Assembly: GCF_026914265.1 (NCBI RefSeq)
Contig: NC_069124.1
Location: 32,015,383 to 32,079,382 of the forward strand
DNA: 64,000 nucleotides
Direction: 5' to 3'
Source: Mya arenaria
Taxonomy: Eukaryota > Mollusca > Bivalvia > Myida > Myidae
In this document: in pieces, positions 61,377 through 64,000 of the stretch
Position numbering within the stretch: position 1 is the stretch's first letter
How the letters are laid out: each line of letters opens with the position of its first letter
Notes under the pieces: model-generated
Database searches by the model: none
What the model saw: only the letters and a program-made list of their open reading frames with translations
Told to the model about the DNA's origin: nothing
Made by a program: the position numbers and the translations under genes

Positions 61377-61790
61377 GTCTCCGTGGCCTAGTGGTTAAGC
61401 GTCCGCCTACGGAGCGGGAGGTCGTGGGTTCGATCCCTGGCCCATACCAAAAGACGTTAAAAATTGGTACAAGTAGCTCCCTTGCCTGGCGCTTGGCATT
61501 TAAAGGGTAGTGCTTGGAAAAGTGGTGTACTCAGTACTGGTTTAACCCAGGAAAGTTGTACCCCGTGTATCGGTGCTTTACACCAAGCACGTAAAAGAAC
61601 CAAGGGGTCTCTTCGAAAAAGAGCTAGGGTATCGCACCTGGACTTCCTTGTATCCCACCACTGTCTCTTCAGCGTGCTGTCCCTTCAGCAAAAAACAAAG
61701 GACCCCGTTGGAAATAAGTGCTTGCACTTTCACGGGTTATCCTTGACCGCAAGGTCTGAAGAAACACATACATACATACAACACACTTAC
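61377..61790 (+). mobile_element. tRNA-derived SINE
   Basis: The 5' head has an A box (TGGCCTAGTGGTTAAGCG) and a B box (GGTTCGATCCC) in tRNA spacing, at 61388-61438. A tRNA-unrelated body of about 300 bp follows, with GGGTTATCCTTGACCGCAAG near its end and a short ACATACATACATACA tail. The whole length, about 410 bp, appears present. It is transcribed by pol III in principle and moved by a partner LINE not identified here. Confidence 0.9.
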
Positions 61791-62430
61791 CACTGTTTTG
61801 TCCCATTTTAGGTCGCAAAATTCAACAATATCTGTAACACAAATTTCAAATAAAAAAAATAAAAAAATCGGTATTTGTTATAAGTTATGTTTATTTATCT
61901 CTCTGATCTATTTGTAACATACTTATCTAATGTAGGATAGACTAATAGTATTCATTAACTTAAAAAAAACAACAAAGTTGTGGAATACCCAATTTTTCAC
62001 CACAAGTGTGGAATAAGCCATAATAATATCCTATTGATCACGTGCAAATGATGTCACAGGTCATGTTTCAGAAATGTGTCAAAATGGCTGATTAACGATG
62101 TAGTAAACAAGAGTCTGGCTTGAATAAACACATGTCATTTGTCACTTTTGTTTCCGAAAATGGAATGCTAATCCGGCAATAAAAATGTACCCTTACGTCT
62201 GTTTGTCAACGTTAGTATGTTGTTATGAACACACGGATTATAGTAATATTATATGTGATATAAACCTGTTTTACAGCACGTGTTCTCTCGATCTAGAATA
62301 TCACACAAGAAAGATGTTGTAATTTCCAATGCTTTTCAGACCTTGATGTCTCGTCTTGTACACAAAATTTGATTATTTTTTTAATTTTGCGGGGGAGTCT
62401 TTTTGATAGCGATTCTTACTGTTTTATATT
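61791..62430. other. Intergenic, no gene seen
   Basis: AT-rich sequence left of the Ty3/Gypsy element. No supported gene. Confidence 0.35.
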
Positions 62431-62636
62431 TGTAGTAGTGCTAATGTAAAGTCAACACAAGGGTGAAGGCAAGTACAAAAGGCTATGTCTATTTAACAGT
62501 TTAATACACAATCTACAGTTGCATGTTATCCTATCGAGCTATAGTTAATGACTGACGCTGGAGCGTGCCGGGCTCCGCGGGCTCTGGCCAATCACGTGGT
62601 CAGTCTATCTATAGTCCGTTCCATAGATATAGAACA
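62431..62636 (-). repeat. Probable 3' LTR of the Ty3/Gypsy element (borders approximate)
   Basis: On the minus strand a purine-rich GAGGAAGA precedes TGTTCTATATC at 62636, which could be the polypurine tract and LTR start. A TG...CA pair would close near 62431 (CACTACTACA). An alternative start is TGTAGGAG at 62761. The second LTR is outside the window, so the borders cannot be confirmed here. Confidence 0.4.
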
Positions 62637-62813
62637 TCTTCCTCGTTCTGGAATAAAATAAGTTATTGCATTACAAAATGAGATGCTTATACCAATGTGG
62701 ATTAGTTGTATACATTACATGTAAAAACAATAAATCGTGCTAGTTAACCACTGCTCCTACATTGTTCAAAGCACAGGTAAAGGAAAATGTGCTTATCAGC
62801 ATTTGATCGCTGA

Positions 62814-64000
62814 TTAGTGGTTAACCCAGTTCTGATCATAGTTGCGCACATTCCTTCTCACAAATCTGCCAGACCGTGTTACATAAGGGGAGCCTGATTC
62901 ACTGTTTGAATTGCTTGAAGTCGGAATTTGACCTGAGCTGACCGACTGGGGCGCATCTGGGGAAATCGGAGAGCTAGCCGAAATGTTGTAATCTAAAGGC
63001 AGGATGTCTGACACAATTTCATTTGTTTTATGTAGAACTTTGCGATTTCGGCGGTAAATTTTTCCATCTCGTGTTTGTACAGTGAATGACCTCGGTCCAT
63101 TTTGTTGCGCGACTTTTGCAGGAACCCAAATTTTTCCTGTTTGAACTCTAACAGAGTCATTAATGGATATGGGCTTTAATTGCCTTGATGATGAATCGTG
63201 ATGCTGCTTTTGCTTCGATTTTGTATGAATAGCCGTCTGTTTCACCTTGCTAGCATTCACTATTTGGGGCAATAGAGCTTTGTTTGTGATTGGCAAAACT
63301 GATTTGGTTCTGCAACTACAAAGTAGTTGAACAGGGGTGTATCCACAATCTAGTGGCGTATTTCTATATTCTAATAAAGCAAGGTATACATTTTGACCAC
63401 TATCTCTTGCTTTTTTCATAATTTTCTTCGCAATACCTACTCCGCGTTCAGCCAAGCAGTTACCCTGGGGATGAAGAGGTGAAGACGTTTGATGTTTGAA
63501 ATTCCATGATTTTGCAAAATCAGCGAATTCTGAGCTCGAAAATTGAGGCCCATTATCACTATGTAAAACATCGCAAATTCCATTGCGAGCAAAATGTGCC
63601 TGCAGTTTGTGAACAATCGTACTAGATCGTGTATTTGTCAAATGGTCAACTTCAAAAAATCTTGAATAATGATCAATCGTAAGTAGATAGTCTCTGCCGT
63701 CCAAATGAAACAAGTCTGTTGACAAAACTTGGTACGGTCTGTCTGGGAATTCTAGAGAGATCATGGGTTCTTTCGTATTTGAATCTCTGTGAGTCAAACA
63801 TATAGGGCATTGCAACACGTGTTCTGTGATCTGCCTTTGCATGCCAGGCCAAAACAAACAGTCTTTGGCGCGCTGTAAAGTCTTGGTTACACCTAGGTGA
63901 CCTGTGTGAACCTGTTTAACCATTTCTACTTGCAGGGATTTTGGAATGAGGAGTGTTTGACCTCTGAAAAATAGTTCATCTTCGAATGACAATTCGTCCC
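62814..64000 (-). mobile_element. Ty3/Gypsy retrotransposon, integrase end of pol (fossil, runs off the window)
   Basis: The visible part is the C-terminal end of a pol polyprotein on the minus strand. It has the integrase H2C2 zinc-binding region (HTGHLGVTKTLQRAKDCLFW, then CPICLTH), the integrase catalytic core (LSTDLFHLDGRDYLLTIDHY, LHSDNGPQF, HPQGNCLAERGVGIAKK) and a C-terminal tail. The visible part looks whole and so is probably of recent origin. Protease, reverse transcriptase, gag and the 5' LTR would lie to the right of the window. Confidence 0.92.

Overview
The window looks like nuclear DNA from an animal, most likely a bivalve mollusc. The evidence is small host genes with long AT-rich introns bounded by GT/AG, a high density of short non-autonomous DNA transposons, CR1/jockey-type LINEs, a Ty3/Gypsy element, and tandem repeats of the 'ccaaggtcaaggtcactg' kind that are common in bivalve genomes. 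The species call is inference; no database was searched. All splice sites below were placed by eye from GT/AG consensus, reading-frame continuity and protein-family similarity.

Layout. 1.56-4.12 kb (minus): a three-exon gene for a SAP - SWIM zinc finger - YqaJ-type nuclease protein. 5.34-7.70 kb: a large minisatellite with higher-order structure. 8.23-8.71 kb: a 69-bp tandem array of tRNA-like units. 9-13.9 kb: several short transposons. 15.04-33.73 kb (minus): a complete 15-exon ANKLE1 orthologue (ankyrin repeats, LEM domain, GIY-YIG nuclease; 1144 residues predicted). Its introns hold many short transposons and a nearly full CR1/jockey-like LINE. Its last exon has been partly copied three more times just downstream. 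33.8-39.4 kb: no gene seen, only degenerate repeats and a fold-back element.

39.5-41.8 kb: two divergent genes that look functionally linked. One is an MCL1-like BCL2-family survival protein (minus). The other, on plus, is a 158-residue protein whose only recognisable feature is a textbook BH3 motif, so it is a candidate BH3-only cell-death initiator. 43.1-44.2 kb: a LINE relic. 44.4 kb: a small unrecognised ORF. 46.1-49.15 kb (plus): a complete six-exon nicotinamide riboside kinase gene (NMRK), followed at its poly(A) signal by a Helitron-like tandem-repeat element. 52.3-53.2 kb: a Tigger/pogo-like deletion derivative. 55-55.9 kb: another tandem-repeat element. 56.26-60.9 kb (minus): a two-exon transposase-like gene joining an RNase-H-type DDE domain to a C-terminal OTU-like protease domain, with lesions in the middle and a phased array of paired motifs in its intron. 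61.4-61.8 kb: a tRNA-derived SINE. 62.4-64.0 kb: the 3' end of a Ty3/Gypsy element running off the right edge.

The host genes are ANKLE1 (DNA processing), the MCL1-like/BH3 pair (apoptosis control), NMRK (NAD+ salvage) and perhaps the SAP-SWIM-YqaJ gene (nuclease). The strongest candidate for something undescribed is the BH3-only protein next to its likely target. Next come the DDE-OTU element with its phased motif array and the tandem copies of the ANKLE1 terminal exon.
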